A stretch of 64,000 nucleotides of DNA from Antrihabitans stalagmiti (GCF_016482825.1 NZ_JAEMNV010000001.1:558001-622000); one strand, 5' to 3'; positions 45,460-56,233 are shown, numbered from the stretch's first letter. Made by a program: numbers and translations. Notes: a model not told the origin generated them from the sequence alone.

Positions 45460-46314
45460 ATGAGTATCGATCACACAATGTCGCCGGCAGCACAGGAAGC
45501 CGATCGCCAGCTGAAGGCAAAGCATCGCGCGCTGTGGGCGTCGGGCAACTACTCGGCGGTCGCTGCCGAACTGATTCCCGCGCTCGGCCCGGAACTGGTG
45601 CGGGCGTGCCACATTGGACCGGGCGATCGTGTGCTCGATGTGGGCGCCGGATCTGGTAACGCCTCGATCCCCGCCGCGGCTGCGGGCGCAGTTGTAACAG
45701 CGAGCGACCTGACCCCCGAATTGATGGCCGTCGGCCGTGAACTCGCCGCGGACCGCAACGTCAACGTGGAGTGGGTCGAAGCTGACGCTGAAGCATTGCC
45801 GTTCGCGGACAACAACTTCGATGTGGTGATGTCGTGCGTCGGCGCAATGTTCGCGCCGCATCACCAACTGACCGCAGACGAACTGATTCGAGTCGCACGG
45901 CCGGGTGGGACCATCGGAATGATCAACTGGACTCCTCCTGGCTTCCTCGGCACTCTGTTCGCGACGATGAAGCCGTACGCGCCGCCGCCGCCCGCCGGTG
46001 CCGGCTCTCCCCCCATGTGGGGCGACGAGGCCTACGTTCGAAATCTGTTCGGCGATCGGGTGACCGATGTGACCGTGCGTCGTCAGACAGTCCTGATCGA
46101 CCACTGCGCGAGCCCGCTGGAATTCCGGGAGTACTGGAAGCGTAACTACGGTCCCACGATCGCGGTGTACCGCTTCAACCAGGACCAGCCGGATCGCGTC
46201 GCCGACCTCGACCGTGACTTCCTTGCAATGCTCACCGAGTGGAACAAAGCCACGGATCCCGGCCACACCGCGTACGAGGCCGAGTATCTGCTCATCACCG
46301 CAACCAAGGTGTAA
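45460..46314 (+). CDS. SAM-dependent methyltransferase
   Basis: A 284-residue class I methyltransferase: motif I RVLDVGAGSGNAS, acidic residue after beta-2 in TASDLTPELMAV, and motif II region ADAEALPFADNNFDVVMS. It resembles the ubiE/menG-like group in the first half, but the substrate-binding C-terminus (PPPPAGAGSPPMWGDEAYV) is of the small-molecule type found in many mycobacteria. CAGGGAG supports ATG 45460. The LuxR gene upstream may regulate it. Confidence 0.87.
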   Translation: MSIDHTMSPAAQEADRQLKAKHRALWASGNYSAVAAELIPALGPELVRACHIGPGDRVLDVGAGSGNASIPAAAAGAVVTASDLTPELMAVGRELAADRNVNVEWVEADAEALPFADNNFDVVMSCVGAMFAPHHQLTADELIRVARPGGTIGMINWTPPGFLGTLFATMKPYAPPPPAGAGSPPMWGDEAYVRNLFGDRVTDVTVRRQTVLIDHCASPLEFREYWKRNYGPTIAVYRFNQDQPDRVADLDRDFLAMLTEWNKATDPGHTAYEAEYLLITATKV

Positions 46315-46348
46315 GCGAATTGTCGGACCCTCGGGCTATACAGGACTT

Positions 46349-46801
46349 ATGGCACTGAACTGGAAGCTTGTCATCGACACAGCGGACGCACCTGTCCTGG
46401 CCGATTTCTGGGCCGCGGCACTCGGTTACGAGGTCGAGGATCCGAGCGCGCTCATCGAGCAGTTGTTGTCGGCCGGCCACCTCCCTGCCGAGGCGGTCCT
46501 CGAACATCGGGGCAGCAAAACCTTCCGCGGCTATGCCGCAATCCGTCACCCCGACGATCCGTACGACCCGACAAGCGGCGTCGGGCAGGGTCGGCGTCTG
46601 CTGTTCCAGGATGTACCCGAGGCCAAGTCCGGCAAGAACAGGCTGCATATCGATGTGCACTCCGAGCCCGGTGGTCTCGACGAACTCGTCGGGCGGCTGG
46701 AAGGCTTGGGGGCGACCCGCGTTCGCGAGTTCGACAAGGGTCCGGCCGGGCACTGGTGGGTCATGCAGGATCCGGAGGGCAACGAATTCTGTGTTGCGTG
46801 A
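46349..46801 (+). CDS. VOC family protein
   Basis: A 150-residue glyoxalase-like protein of the actinobacterial type: LNWKLVIDTADAPVLADFW, GRRLLFQDVPEAKSGKNRLH, IDVHSEPGGLDELVGRLEGL and VMQDPEGNEFCV. TATACA a few bases before ATG 46349 suggests a leaderless transcript. It follows the methyltransferase gene by 34 bp and converges with the O-methyltransferase gene. Ligand unknown. Confidence 0.86.
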   Translation: MALNWKLVIDTADAPVLADFWAAALGYEVEDPSALIEQLLSAGHLPAEAVLEHRGSKTFRGYAAIRHPDDPYDPTSGVGQGRRLLFQDVPEAKSGKNRLHIDVHSEPGGLDELVGRLEGLGATRVREFDKGPAGHWWVMQDPEGNEFCVA

Positions 46802-46804
46802 CGG

Positions 46805-47848
46805 CTAGCTAGCTGAGCAGTCGAAGACGATGTGTCCCAATGGGGTTGTGCGAGTGCTATTTACGCGTAGCCCAGCAGCCGCCGCAAGCGCTGCGTAGTC
46901 CTCGACGCTTCGTTCTCGACCACCCGCCAGCACCAACATCCGCAGGTTCATCTCGGCGAACATGGCCGGATCGTCACCGGCGATGCCGCGCGACTCGATC
47001 ATGACGACCCGGCCGGCACTGCCTGCCGCTTCCGCACACCGGCGCAATATCGTTATCGCTTCGACGTCGCTCCAATCGTGCACAACCCGTCGGACGACAT
47101 AGATGTCGCCACCGGAAGGCAATAGATCGAAGAAGCTCTGCCCAACAACCTCCCAACGATCGGTGAGCGCGTGCTCTGCCAAGAACTGTCGCGCCCTCTC
47201 CGCTGTGGCGGGCAGGTCGACGACGGTCCCGCGTGCAGTCGGGGCCTCGCGCAGAACTTCCGCCAGGAATGCGCCGGTGCCTCCGCCGACGTCGATGATG
47301 TGTGACGCCGAAGACCAGTCGTAGCCACCGACCGCATCGAGTAAGTAGTCGTTGCCACTTGCCATCATGGCGTCGAACGACGAAGCGACATTCTCGTTGT
47401 CAGCGAGATACTCCCAGAAGGGCGAACCGAAAACCGTCTCCCACGCTGGTTGTCCTGTGCGGACCGTGTGGAGCAGTCCGGTGAATGCGACGTCCATTCG
47501 TCCGCCGAAGCCATCGAGGTCCAGCATGTTCTTCATTCCTGAGGGATGGTCCGAAAGCAATAGTGCCGCAACATCGTTGACGCCGAACCTGCCGGGCTGC
47601 GATTCGACGAACACCCCCTGACACACGAGATGCCGTAACAGACGACTCAGTGCGTCGGGGTCGGTTCCGGACCTTCCAGCCAGCACTTCGATACTGTCCG
47701 CGCCACCGGCGATGAGGTCTGCGAGCCGCAACGTTGCTGCTGCTCGAATCGCCATCGGCGTCACCAGGTCGATGCGTGTGGCCAGAATTTTCCAGGCCGA
47801 GTGCCACGCCGACGATTCAGGAGTCCGATCGTCATCCGGTGTGCTCAT
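46805..47848 (-). CDS. O-methyltransferase (acetylserotonin/hydroxyindole-type)
   Basis: A 347-residue two-domain enzyme: an N-terminal winged-helix dimerisation domain (LLRHLVCQGVFVESQPGRFGV) and a class I SAM domain (HIIDVGGGTGAFLAEVLREA, then TVVDLPATAERARQFL). The catalytic base region RRVVHDWSDVEAITIL fits small-molecule O-methyltransferases of natural-product pathways. Its ATG overlaps the stop of the terpene-cyclase-like gene (ATGA), so the two are made together and probably act in one pathway. Confidence 0.88.
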   Translation of the reverse strand: MSTPDDDRTPESSAWHSAWKILATRIDLVTPMAIRAAATLRLADLIAGGADSIEVLAGRSGTDPDALSRLLRHLVCQGVFVESQPGRFGVNDVAALLLSDHPSGMKNMLDLDGFGGRMDVAFTGLLHTVRTGQPAWETVFGSPFWEYLADNENVASSFDAMMASGNDYLLDAVGGYDWSSASHIIDVGGGTGAFLAEVLREAPTARGTVVDLPATAERARQFLAEHALTDRWEVVGQSFFDLLPSGGDIYVVRRVVHDWSDVEAITILRRCAEAAGSAGRVVMIESRGIAGDDPAMFAEMNLRMLVLAGGRERSVEDYAALAAAAGLRVNSTRTTPLGHIVFDCSAS

Positions 47849-48825
47849 CGCTCGGACTCACCGTCCCACCATTCGAGCACGCGTGCGCAATAGAGAGTCA
47901 GCCATTTGGATGGTTCGCCTTCGGGGACGTCGACCTCGAACCACATCCGTCCAGGCACTCGGCGACCCTGGCGCCACGTACCGTCCGGCTGCCGCGACGC
48001 ACGAATGAGGGCGATCGCGTCGGCCATGCGTGGGTCCGGTCGCGCGGCATCGAGTCGAGTGGCTTCGCGGAAATAGTCGGCTGCATTGAGCACGCTGTAG
48101 AACCAGAACAACGGATACGCGACGTGGTCGACCCATGCCGCGATCGGTTCACCGGTCGAGAGCCTGCGGAAGAGGTCGCGTTGCAGTAGGTACTCCTCCC
48201 CTGACTTCCGCGCGGCTCGGGTCGCTTCGGTTCCGCCGGTTACGATCTCGTGCGCGAGCAAACCTCTGAGCGAGTTGAGTGTCGAGTGGACCGAGGATCG
48301 CGTCGATCCCTCGATCCACTCGCAGTTCCAGCCACCGTCGGGCAGGCGATGCTCGACGAGCCATTCGACGATTCCGGAGATGTCGGCACCGAGCCAGACT
48401 CCGTTCGCGACAGTCCATGCGTTGATACAGCAATCGACCTCGCCGCCCCAGTACGGCAGGTTGTCGTATTCCCACCGACTGTTCGCCTCGAGCAGTTCGA
48501 CCGTCCGACGCGCACGGAGCACGGCGGAGTCGACCCCCCATTCCCGGAGAAAGTTGAGCGACCACGTCGTCGCGGTCCACGGCTGCCCGCCTCCGGCGGC
48601 GTCGGGTCCGTCGGGGTCGAAGTCTTTCGGAAAGAACGCTCCGCCGGCCCACTGCCCGTCGGCGTCCTGACGAGCGAGAAGTTGCGCACCGAAACCTTCG
48701 GTTGCGACCTTGGCTCGCGTCGCCTCCCATACCGCGGGCGATTCGTGCAGCAGGTCGCGCTCGACCTGCCACCGCAACGCGGGATCGGAGTCGATTAGCC
48801 ACGGGATGAGGTCGCCAGCCACCAT
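47845..48825 (-). CDS. Terpene-cyclase/prenyltransferase-like (alpha-alpha barrel) protein
   Basis: A 326-residue protein with repeats of the squalene-cyclase/prenyltransferase alpha/alpha-barrel: LARQDADGQWAGG, LPDGGWNCEWIEGSTRSSVH, and RASRQPDGTWRQG are QW-like repeats. It is half the length of a squalene-hopene cyclase, and the DxDD acid motif is not evident, so it may not cyclise terpenes; similar actinobacterial proteins are annotated only by fold. Coupling to an O-methyltransferase is striking and suggests a small-molecule pathway. The first gene of a two-gene operon. Confidence 0.72.
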   Translation of the reverse strand: MVAGDLIPWLIDSDPALRWQVERDLLHESPAVWEATRAKVATEGFGAQLLARQDADGQWAGGAFFPKDFDPDGPDAAGGGQPWTATTWSLNFLREWGVDSAVLRARRTVELLEANSRWEYDNLPYWGGEVDCCINAWTVANGVWLGADISGIVEWLVEHRLPDGGWNCEWIEGSTRSSVHSTLNSLRGLLAHEIVTGGTEATRAARKSGEEYLLQRDLFRRLSTGEPIAAWVDHVAYPLFWFYSVLNAADYFREATRLDAARPDPRMADAIALIRASRQPDGTWRQGRRVPGRMWFEVDVPEGEPSKWLTLYCARVLEWWDGESER

Positions 48826-48993
48826 GGTGCGACTCTATGCAATCGATTCGTCGCGCATCCCGTTGTCGCGGAAGCGGAAAGAAACTGTCCGATTCTCGTG
48901 CAGCAGCACCGACCGTACCGACGTTAGAACCGAAAGCAGGCCGATCGGCTAGTCACCCAGCCCTCGATTTTCCGACACGCTCACCTCGAACTC

Positions 48994-49030
48994 TTGACTT
49001 AGTCCAGAAAAGAGAGTGTTATCTGTCGGG
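48994..49030 (+). promoter_or_regulatory. furA promoter/auto-operator
   Basis: TTGACT (48994-48999) and TTATCT (49019-49024) are spaced by 19 bp, and the GTG of furA begins six bases after the -10, so the transcript is probably leaderless. The segment CTTGACTTAGTCCAGAAAAG closely resembles the mycobacterial furA regulatory region as I remember it, where FurA binds its own AT-rich promoter. Confidence 0.7.
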
Positions 49031-49473
49031 TGTCCCCCACATCGAACTCCACGGAACTGCTGCGTGATGCAGCGCTCCGGGTAACCCGTCCGCGGGTCGC
49101 TGTTCTCGATGCGGTGCACGCGAACCCGCATGCGGACACGGATTCGATACTCGGCTCCGTGCGTACCTCACTGCCCGAGGTATCCCGCCAAGCGGTGTAC
49201 GACGTTCTGCATGCACTCACCGCGGCCGGCCTCATCCGTCGCATCCAGCCGTCCAATTCCGTAGCTCGCTACGAGTCGCGGATCGGCGACAACCACCATC
49301 ACGTGGTGTGCCGGTCCTGCGGGATCATCGCCGACGTCGACTGCGCCGTCGGCGAAGCCCCTTGCCTTACCGCATCCCACTCCGATGGCTTCTCGATCGA
49401 CGAGGCCGAGGTCATCTACTGGGGGACGTGCGAGAAGTGTTCAACAGCCAGTAGTTCGGGATCACAGCCGTGA
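49030..49473 (+). CDS. furA: Ferric uptake regulator FurA
   Basis: A 147-residue Fur-family repressor: winged helix (RVTRPRVAVLDAVHANPHAD, VSRQAVYDVLHALTAAGL) and C-terminal dimerisation domain with metal sites GDNHHHVVCRSCG and a final CEKC. In actinobacteria FurA represses itself and katG and is released by oxidation. The GTG start is consistent with a leaderless transcript from the promoter at 48994. katG begins 38 bp downstream, so the two form the classic furA-katG operon. Confidence 0.95.
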   Translation: MSPTSNSTELLRDAALRVTRPRVAVLDAVHANPHADTDSILGSVRTSLPEVSRQAVYDVLHALTAAGLIRRIQPSNSVARYESRIGDNHHHVVCRSCGIIADVDCAVGEAPCLTASHSDGFSIDEAEVIYWGTCEKCSTASSSGSQP

Positions 49474-49493
49474 TCACAGCCCCGAAGCAGTAA

Positions 49494-51725
<2,232 letters not shown>

Positions 51726-51739
51726 GGCGCTTCACGCCT

Positions 51740-51781
51740 CGTGCGTCTTTTCGGCGGTTCGGACCGCCGAAAAGACGCACG
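51740..51781. terminator. Perfect 19-bp hairpin between convergent genes
   Basis: CGTGCGTCTTTTCGGCGGT (51740-51758) and ACCGCCGAAAAGACGCACG (51763-51781) are perfect inverted repeats with a TCGG loop. The element lies between katG and the convergent SRPBCC gene and can terminate both. The left arm is repeated at 42242-42262, showing that it is a dispersed element. Confidence 0.82.
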
Positions 51782-51794
51782 GGGTGTGTCTTCT

Positions 51795-52238
51795 TCAGTG
51801 CCAATTGCTGACCTTGACGTCGTCAGGGGCGGGTGTGCCCTTGCCCGTCTCGACGAGCGCCTTCATGCTCAGCAGGAACGTCGCCCACTTGGTGCTGCAG
51901 TGGTGCATGAATTCGACCGGCTCTTTCCAGCCGGCGTGGGTGAAGTTGACGACCGTCCAGTCGCCGTCCTGCGTGAGGTCGAAATTCACCGTTGTGCCGA
52001 CCCACTCTTCCGGCCCGTCGATCACTTCCCATAGCACCCGGACCGATGGCACGAGTTCGACGACCTTCATGTCGAAACCGCCTGCGTCGAAGCGGAATTG
52101 AAGCACTCCCCCGACCTCGGTGTCGCCGGTGGTCTCCGTCGTCCACCACGCCGCGAGCCCGTCTCGCGTGCTCAGCGCTTGATAGACCGCGTCCGGCGAC
52201 GACGTTGCCGTCGCGATTCTGTGCAGGATGTCGACCAT
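51795..52238 (-). CDS. SRPBCC/AHSA1-domain protein
   Basis: A 147-residue helix-grip protein of the AHSA1 branch: LHRIATATSSPDAVYQALST, DGLAAWWTTETTGDTEVGG, LQFRFDAGGFDMKVVEL and VNFTHAGWKEPVEFMHHC. Related proteins are usually encoded with an ArsR regulator and bind hydrophobic ligands. Here no ArsR gene is present, but two operator-like palindromes lie just upstream (52258-52320). Converges with katG. Confidence 0.87.
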   Translation of the reverse strand: MVDILHRIATATSSPDAVYQALSTRDGLAAWWTTETTGDTEVGGVLQFRFDAGGFDMKVVELVPSVRVLWEVIDGPEEWVGTTVNFDLTQDGDWTVVNFTHAGWKEPVEFMHHCSTKWATFLLSMKALVETGKGTPAPDDVKVSNWH

Positions 52239-52257
52239 GTCAGTTCCTCTCGATTAC

Positions 52258-52320
52258 GCAACGTTTGGTTGCATGAGAAGCATGGCAGACATCCCGACAT
52301 TGCGCAACCTATGGTTGCGC
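52258..52320. promoter_or_regulatory. Two related palindromes upstream of the SRPBCC gene
   Basis: GCAAC-GTTTG-GTTGC (52258-52272) and GCGCAACC-TAT-GGTTGCGC (52302-52320) share the half-site GGTTGC. They lie 20-80 bp upstream of the SRPBCC start. They look like binding sites for an ArsR-type regulator that is encoded elsewhere or lost. Confidence 0.55.
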
Positions 52321-52337
52321 TATCGATGGACCGACTT

Positions 52338-52784
52338 CTACAGACTCGCCAGGCTCGCGACGGTCGATGCACACGCTCGCGCCAACTCCTCACCCTTCTT
52401 CGTGAAGTGGCGGCGGAAGTAGTCGACATGTTCGGTGTGCTCGTGGAAGTGGTGCGGCGTGAGCACTGCCGAGAAGACTGGCACGTCGGTCTCGAGTTGG
52501 ATTTTCATCAGCGCGTCGATCACCGCGGTAGCAACGAAGTCGTGTCGGTAGATACCGCCGTCGACAACGAGCCCACAAGCGGCGATCGCGGCGTAGCGTC
52601 CGGTATTCGCCAGCCGCTGAACGTGCAGCGGGATCTCGAAACTTCCTGGCACAGTGAAGACCTGGACGTCCGTGTAGCCCTGACTCTCCAGTTCGCTCTT
52701 GAACGCGTCGACGGCTTGATCGACGATGTCGGCGTGCCACCGAGCAGCAACGATGGCGATCGATCGAGATTGCGGTTCCGACAT
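52338..52784 (-). CDS. ribH2: 6,7-dimethyl-8-ribityllumazine synthase, type 2
   Basis: A 148-residue lumazine synthase: SIAIVAARWHADIVDQAVDA, VFTVPGSFEIPLHVQRLA, ACGLVVDGGIYRHDFVATAV and AVLTPHHFHEHTEHVDYFRR. It catalyses the penultimate step of riboflavin synthesis. The substitution of the usual GxVIRG/T..HFD by DGGIYRHDFV and the late histidines match the RibH2 type of Brucella and rhizobia-like paralogues, often separate from the main rib operon. No other rib gene is near. GGGGAG precedes ATG 52784. Confidence 0.85.
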   Translation of the reverse strand: MSEPQSRSIAIVAARWHADIVDQAVDAFKSELESQGYTDVQVFTVPGSFEIPLHVQRLANTGRYAAIAACGLVVDGGIYRHDFVATAVIDALMKIQLETDVPVFSAVLTPHHFHEHTEHVDYFRRHFTKKGEELARACASTVASLASL

Positions 52785-52889
52785 TTCCACTCCCCGTTGA
52801 CGAGACCCCGCAGGGTCGACTGCGACGCTGCCCAGCAACGCCGAATGTTATTCAACATAGTCGCCGCCTCGAGGTCGACCGCCACGCAG

Positions 52890-53447
52890 TCACGTGCCCT
52901 TCGGCACGTAACGGAACGCTGTGATCCCGCATTCGAACGGCGTCGCAGAAACAAGACGCAGCTGCGCGTAGGCATCTTTGCCGAATACCGGCTTGCCCGC
53001 ACCGATCGCCGTCGGATTCACAAAGAGGTTGATCTCGTCGAGCAGTCCGGCGGCGATGAGGTTTGCGGCGAGCGTCGCGCCGCCGTAGGTGATGATGTCG
53101 TTGCCGGGCTGCGCCTTGAGCTCGTTGATGGTCGCGACCAGATCACCGGCCACAACTGTGTTGTCCCAAGGTGATTCGGCGAGACTGCCGGAGATGACGA
53201 CCTTCGGGGTGTTGTTCATGAAGTCGATCGAATCCTGATCCTCACCTTCGGGTCCTGCAGCCCAGGTGGGAATGAAGCCCTCGGCAAGTTTGCGTCCCAA
53301 CACGATGCAATCGACGGTTTCGGTGAGGGCGCCGATGTAGGCGTTGAGGTCGTCGCTCCACGGAAACGACATCCAATCCATCTCACCGTTCTCCCCTGCC
53401 ATGTAGCCGTCGACGGTGGTCTGGACCTGGAGCTTGAACTTGCGCAT
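52890..53447 (-). CDS. Dihydrofolate reductase/RibD-C family protein
   Basis: A 185-residue RibD-C/DHFR-like protein: FKLQVQTTVDGYMAGENGEM, DCIVLGRKLAEGFIP, DIITYGGATLAANLIAAGLL and NPTAIGAGKPVF. It belongs to the small reductases common in many bacteria, without a known substrate. AAGGGA eight bases before the ATG. It is 106 bp from the lumazine-synthase gene, but a functional link to riboflavin is only suggested by position and fold. Confidence 0.87.
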   Translation of the reverse strand: MRKFKLQVQTTVDGYMAGENGEMDWMSFPWSDDLNAYIGALTETVDCIVLGRKLAEGFIPTWAAGPEGEDQDSIDFMNNTPKVVISGSLAESPWDNTVVAGDLVATINELKAQPGNDIITYGGATLAANLIAAGLLDEINLFVNPTAIGAGKPVFGKDAYAQLRLVSATPFECGITAFRYVPKGT

Positions 53448-53639
53448 TGCGTGTCCCTTCGTGTCGGTGTCGAGTGGCGATTCGACTTTCGTTCTCGCCG
53501 TTCCCTTGTGCCTACAGCCTGGCGGAGCATGCTTACGGTTTGTTTACGGTGCTCCTACCGATTGGCTGATACGAACGAGCGGCGGCATACTTCCCGGGTA
53601 TCCACGCAAACGCGATCACATGTGGGGTCTGGGAGACAA

Positions 53640-54008
53640 ATGTCGAATCGGTCCATGCTGACACGGTTCCTGATCGGTGCTGCCAATACGGTCGAACAGG
53701 TAGCGGCCCGAGCGGTCGCGACACTGGGCAGCGACTCGGCCGCCGACCACCCGAGCCTGTCCCCCGTCGAAGATCCGAAAGTTACTGCCGTGCAACGTGC
53801 GCAGCGGGCTGCTGCGCGGGCGGGCGATCACAAGCTTGCGCGCGACCTGGCCGATGTCGAGATTCATCTTCGACGCCGGAGCGGAAAGACCGACGGTTCA
53901 CTGATTCCGACCCATCACGACCGCAGCGCGTCAGGCGCGAAGCTCGAGGGCATGCGGCGGGATCTGCTCGCCAAGACACCGCGCCCGGATCCGTCCACGC
54001 TCGACTGA
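53640..54008 (+). CDS. Hypothetical protein
   Basis: A 122-residue, basic, mostly helical protein (AVQRAQRAAARAGDHKLARD; DVEIHLRRRSGKTDG) without a recognised domain or membrane segment. GGGAG five bases before ATG 53640 supports translation, and the frame upstream of it looks non-coding. It stands alone between the DHFR-like gene (divergent) and the secreted His-rich gene. The function is unknown. Confidence 0.6.
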   Translation: MSNRSMLTRFLIGAANTVEQVAARAVATLGSDSAADHPSLSPVEDPKVTAVQRAQRAAARAGDHKLARDLADVEIHLRRRSGKTDGSLIPTHHDRSASGAKLEGMRRDLLAKTPRPDPSTLD

Positions 54009-54158
54009 CGCACGCCGTCCGCACGCGAAACGAAGTGTCGGCACGGACACAGTAGGACCGTCGGCGACGCGACAGACCCAAAGCGGTCGACACCGGAAAC
54101 TTGTTCTCAACACAGGAACGACGCCGTGTCGGCCTACAAAACCTTTGGAGCACAACCC

Positions 54159-54425
54159 ATGTCGAACTTCACCAAGCGCATCGTCACCGCCTCCGCCGCA
54201 ATTCTCTTCACACTGTCCGCTGGGGCAGGCATCGCGTCGGCAAGCAATGGCGGCGACTACGACTTCTACTGCAACAAGAAGAGCTCGGGCTACAACTTCA
54301 CCTACTGCCACGATCACTTCGACAACAACGGCAACCGCAAGGACAACAACACGTTCCGCGACCGCAACCGCAACAACAACAATCACCACGACAACGACCA
54401 CCACGGCCACAACAACCACCACTGA
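54159..54425 (+). CDS. Small secreted His/Asn/Asp-rich protein
   Basis: An 88-residue exported protein: signal peptide (IVTASAAILFTLSAGAGIAS, cleavage near ASA), a short core with two cysteines (YDFYCNKKSSGYNFTYCHDH), then a repetitive tail of Asn, Asp and His ending in GHNNHH. The tail could bind Ni, Zn or Cu. GGAG before ATG 54159 supports the start. The second half shows low complexity and repeated AAC/CAC codons. No homologue with a known role is recognised. Confidence 0.7.
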   Translation: MSNFTKRIVTASAAILFTLSAGAGIASASNGGDYDFYCNKKSSGYNFTYCHDHFDNNGNRKDNNTFRDRNRNNNNHHDNDHHGHNNHH

Positions 54426-54437
54426 CCCGGCGACGCG

Positions 54438-54476
54438 AAGGGACCCTTGACCACTGGATGTGGGCAAGGGTCCCTT
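54438..54476. terminator. Hairpin terminator between convergent genes
   Basis: AAGGGACCCTTG (54438-54449) and CAAGGGTCCCTT (54465-54476) are 12-bp perfect inverted repeats with a 15-nt loop. They lie between the secreted His-rich gene and the convergent 333-residue gene. Confidence 0.75.
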
Positions 54477-54494
54477 CACTGCGTTCAGCCGCGG

Positions 54495-55496
54495 CTAGCG
54501 GGTGCCGACATACTCCACGTAACCGGTTCCTGCGATAACGCTGCCCCGGAACTGCCCTGTGTAGGTGTAACTTCCGACGTAGCCGCCAGCCATGCCGTAG
54601 ACGTAATCGTCGTTGGTCACTGCTTCGAGTGCGATCAGGTCGTTTCCGCCGTCGTCCTGAACAGACCAGCGGAATCGTTTCGCCAGGTGCATCGACACGT
54701 CGTTCGGTGTGGTCCGCGGAACCGCTTCGAGTTCGTCGACCTCGAAAGCGAATCCGCGCTCGTAGACGGCGCCATGATCGGTCAGCGAGCGGACGTACAC
54801 CGACCGCTGCAGCGGCAAGCCCATCGGACCGAGCACCTCTGTCATCAGGACCTGGGTCGATTCGTCGATATTCAGGATCTGGTAGGTGAAGAACTTCATC
54901 GGCAGGGCGATAGCGGTTCCCCGCGCGTACTCGTAGGTGTTCAGACCACTCAGTCGATGTGTCTGCCCGTCGTAGGTGACGGTTCCGGTGTGCTGGCACA
55001 GCAGGGACCAGTGGTCGTAGATGCCGGCGGGCAGCTTGCTGAAGTGCGCGACCTTGTCGGTGGCAACGATGTCGAGTTCGACGGCGAACGCGTCGTTGGC
55101 GTAGGACAGGTGGAAGTTCGGATAGTCGTGCCGCAGTTCGAGGTCGCTGCCGAACTTCACCACGCTGCCGTCGTCGGTCGCGGTGATGTCTTGCTCGATC
55201 CGATACCCACGAAATTGACCCGGAAAAGTGATCCCCGACCCGATCAACACGTTCGCGGTGTCGCGCGGCGTCGTCTCGACGAGGTGCGGGTTGGTCCACA
55301 GGTCGATCGCAGGCTGACCGATCACGACGATGAGGTCGAGAAAGTTCAGGGGCGCAGGTAGTCCGGGAATCATCATTCCGTAATGGACAGTCGAGTACCG
55401 ACCTACGGGCGGGTGCATCGGTGTCGTCGGATCGAACGGTCGACCATTGTGCCGCCAGTTGTGGTTGACCAACTTCTGTGCTGCTGCAACAAGCAA
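54495..55496 (-). CDS. Hypothetical protein, lipocalin-like (possibly DUF6670)
   Basis: A 333-residue protein with strand-rich sequence through most of its length (TVHYGMMIPGLPAPLNFLDL, GQFRGYRIEQDIT, YDHWSLLCQHTGTVTY, VGSYTYTGQFRG), suggesting a double-lipocalin/CrtC-like fold. I associate this pattern with the DUF6670 family, of unknown function, but with low certainty. The only in-frame early start is the TTG at 55496, preceded by AGAGGA. The divergent gene is the GIY-YIG protein, 181 bp away. Confidence 0.65.
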   Translation of the reverse strand: MLVAAAQKLVNHNWRHNGRPFDPTTPMHPPVGRYSTVHYGMMIPGLPAPLNFLDLIVVIGQPAIDLWTNPHLVETTPRDTANVLIGSGITFPGQFRGYRIEQDITATDDGSVVKFGSDLELRHDYPNFHLSYANDAFAVELDIVATDKVAHFSKLPAGIYDHWSLLCQHTGTVTYDGQTHRLSGLNTYEYARGTAIALPMKFFTYQILNIDESTQVLMTEVLGPMGLPLQRSVYVRSLTDHGAVYERGFAFEVDELEAVPRTTPNDVSMHLAKRFRWSVQDDGGNDLIALEAVTNDDYVYGMAGGYVGSYTYTGQFRGSVIAGTGYVEYVGTR

Positions 55497-55677
55497 CTCC
55501 GGATCCTCTCGCCGAAAGAAAGTCCTCGATCGCGTGTTCTGTATTTGCGACCCAATCGCAAAAACTCGCGCCGGACCAATTGACTAAACGGTAACTTACT
55601 GGTGAGTCACAAGTCCAGCGGCGGTCCGCGCTCGGTGGCTCCGTCGGTCGAGGTTCCGAGGTGATTTGATACAGGTC

Positions 55678-56232
55678 ATGGGCGAATCGAGTCCTACAAC
55701 ACCCGGTGTAGACGCTCTCATCGAAGAGCTATTCGGGCCACCAGTGCGAAGCGTAGACGCCTCGCTACAGGTGCCGGCGGTATCCGGGCTGTACGCGTGG
55801 TGGGCAGAACCCGTCACGTTCGAATCGTTGGCAGGTCCCCCGAACGGCCGCGATTCCTCGATGCGCCTTCTGTACATAGGTCTCGCATCGAACCTGCGAC
55901 GAAGGATCGTCAGTAATCACCTGAAGCGAAGTGGGTCTTCGACTTTGAGACGGACCCTCGCCGGGCTACTCCTCGACTCGGAGCAGTACAAGACGATGTG
56001 GACCGACCGAGTAGTCCTTTCGCCGCAAGACGAGCTCCGATTGACCACATGGATGCACAATCACCTTGCACTAACGTGGTGCGCGCATCCCGATCCCGCC
56101 GCCGTGGAACGAACCATCATCGAAATCCTTCGGCCGCCGCTCAATGTCGACTTCGCTAGCGGTCCCAACCTCGCCGTTATCAAGCAGGCGCGCGCCGCTT
56201 ACACCGAAAGCGCGGGACGGAAACCGCTCTGA
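55678..56232 (+). CDS. GIY-YIG-domain-like protein
   Basis: A 184-residue protein with a GIY-YIG nuclease signature: SGLYAWWAEP for the first strand, then LLYIGLASNLRRRIVSNHL for the second strand and helix, and a later Glu in ERTIIEILRPPLN. The catalytic Tyr, Arg and Glu positions are therefore plausible, but whether it cuts DNA is unknown. A TTG four codons upstream could also be the start; ATG 55678 is preferred for codon type only. It converges with the hypothetical gene at 56234. Confidence 0.72.
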   Translation: MGESSPTTPGVDALIEELFGPPVRSVDASLQVPAVSGLYAWWAEPVTFESLAGPPNGRDSSMRLLYIGLASNLRRRIVSNHLKRSGSSTLRRTLAGLLLDSEQYKTMWTDRVVLSPQDELRLTTWMHNHLALTWCAHPDPAAVERTIIEILRPPLNVDFASGPNLAVIKQARAAYTESAGRKPL

Positions 56233-56233
56233 G

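Noticed and set aside
55590-55612. Imperfect dyad GTAACTTAC-TG-GTGAGTCAC in the DUF6670/GIY-YIG gap
   Set aside because: Only 7 of 9 positions pair; could be an operator but is within what chance allows.
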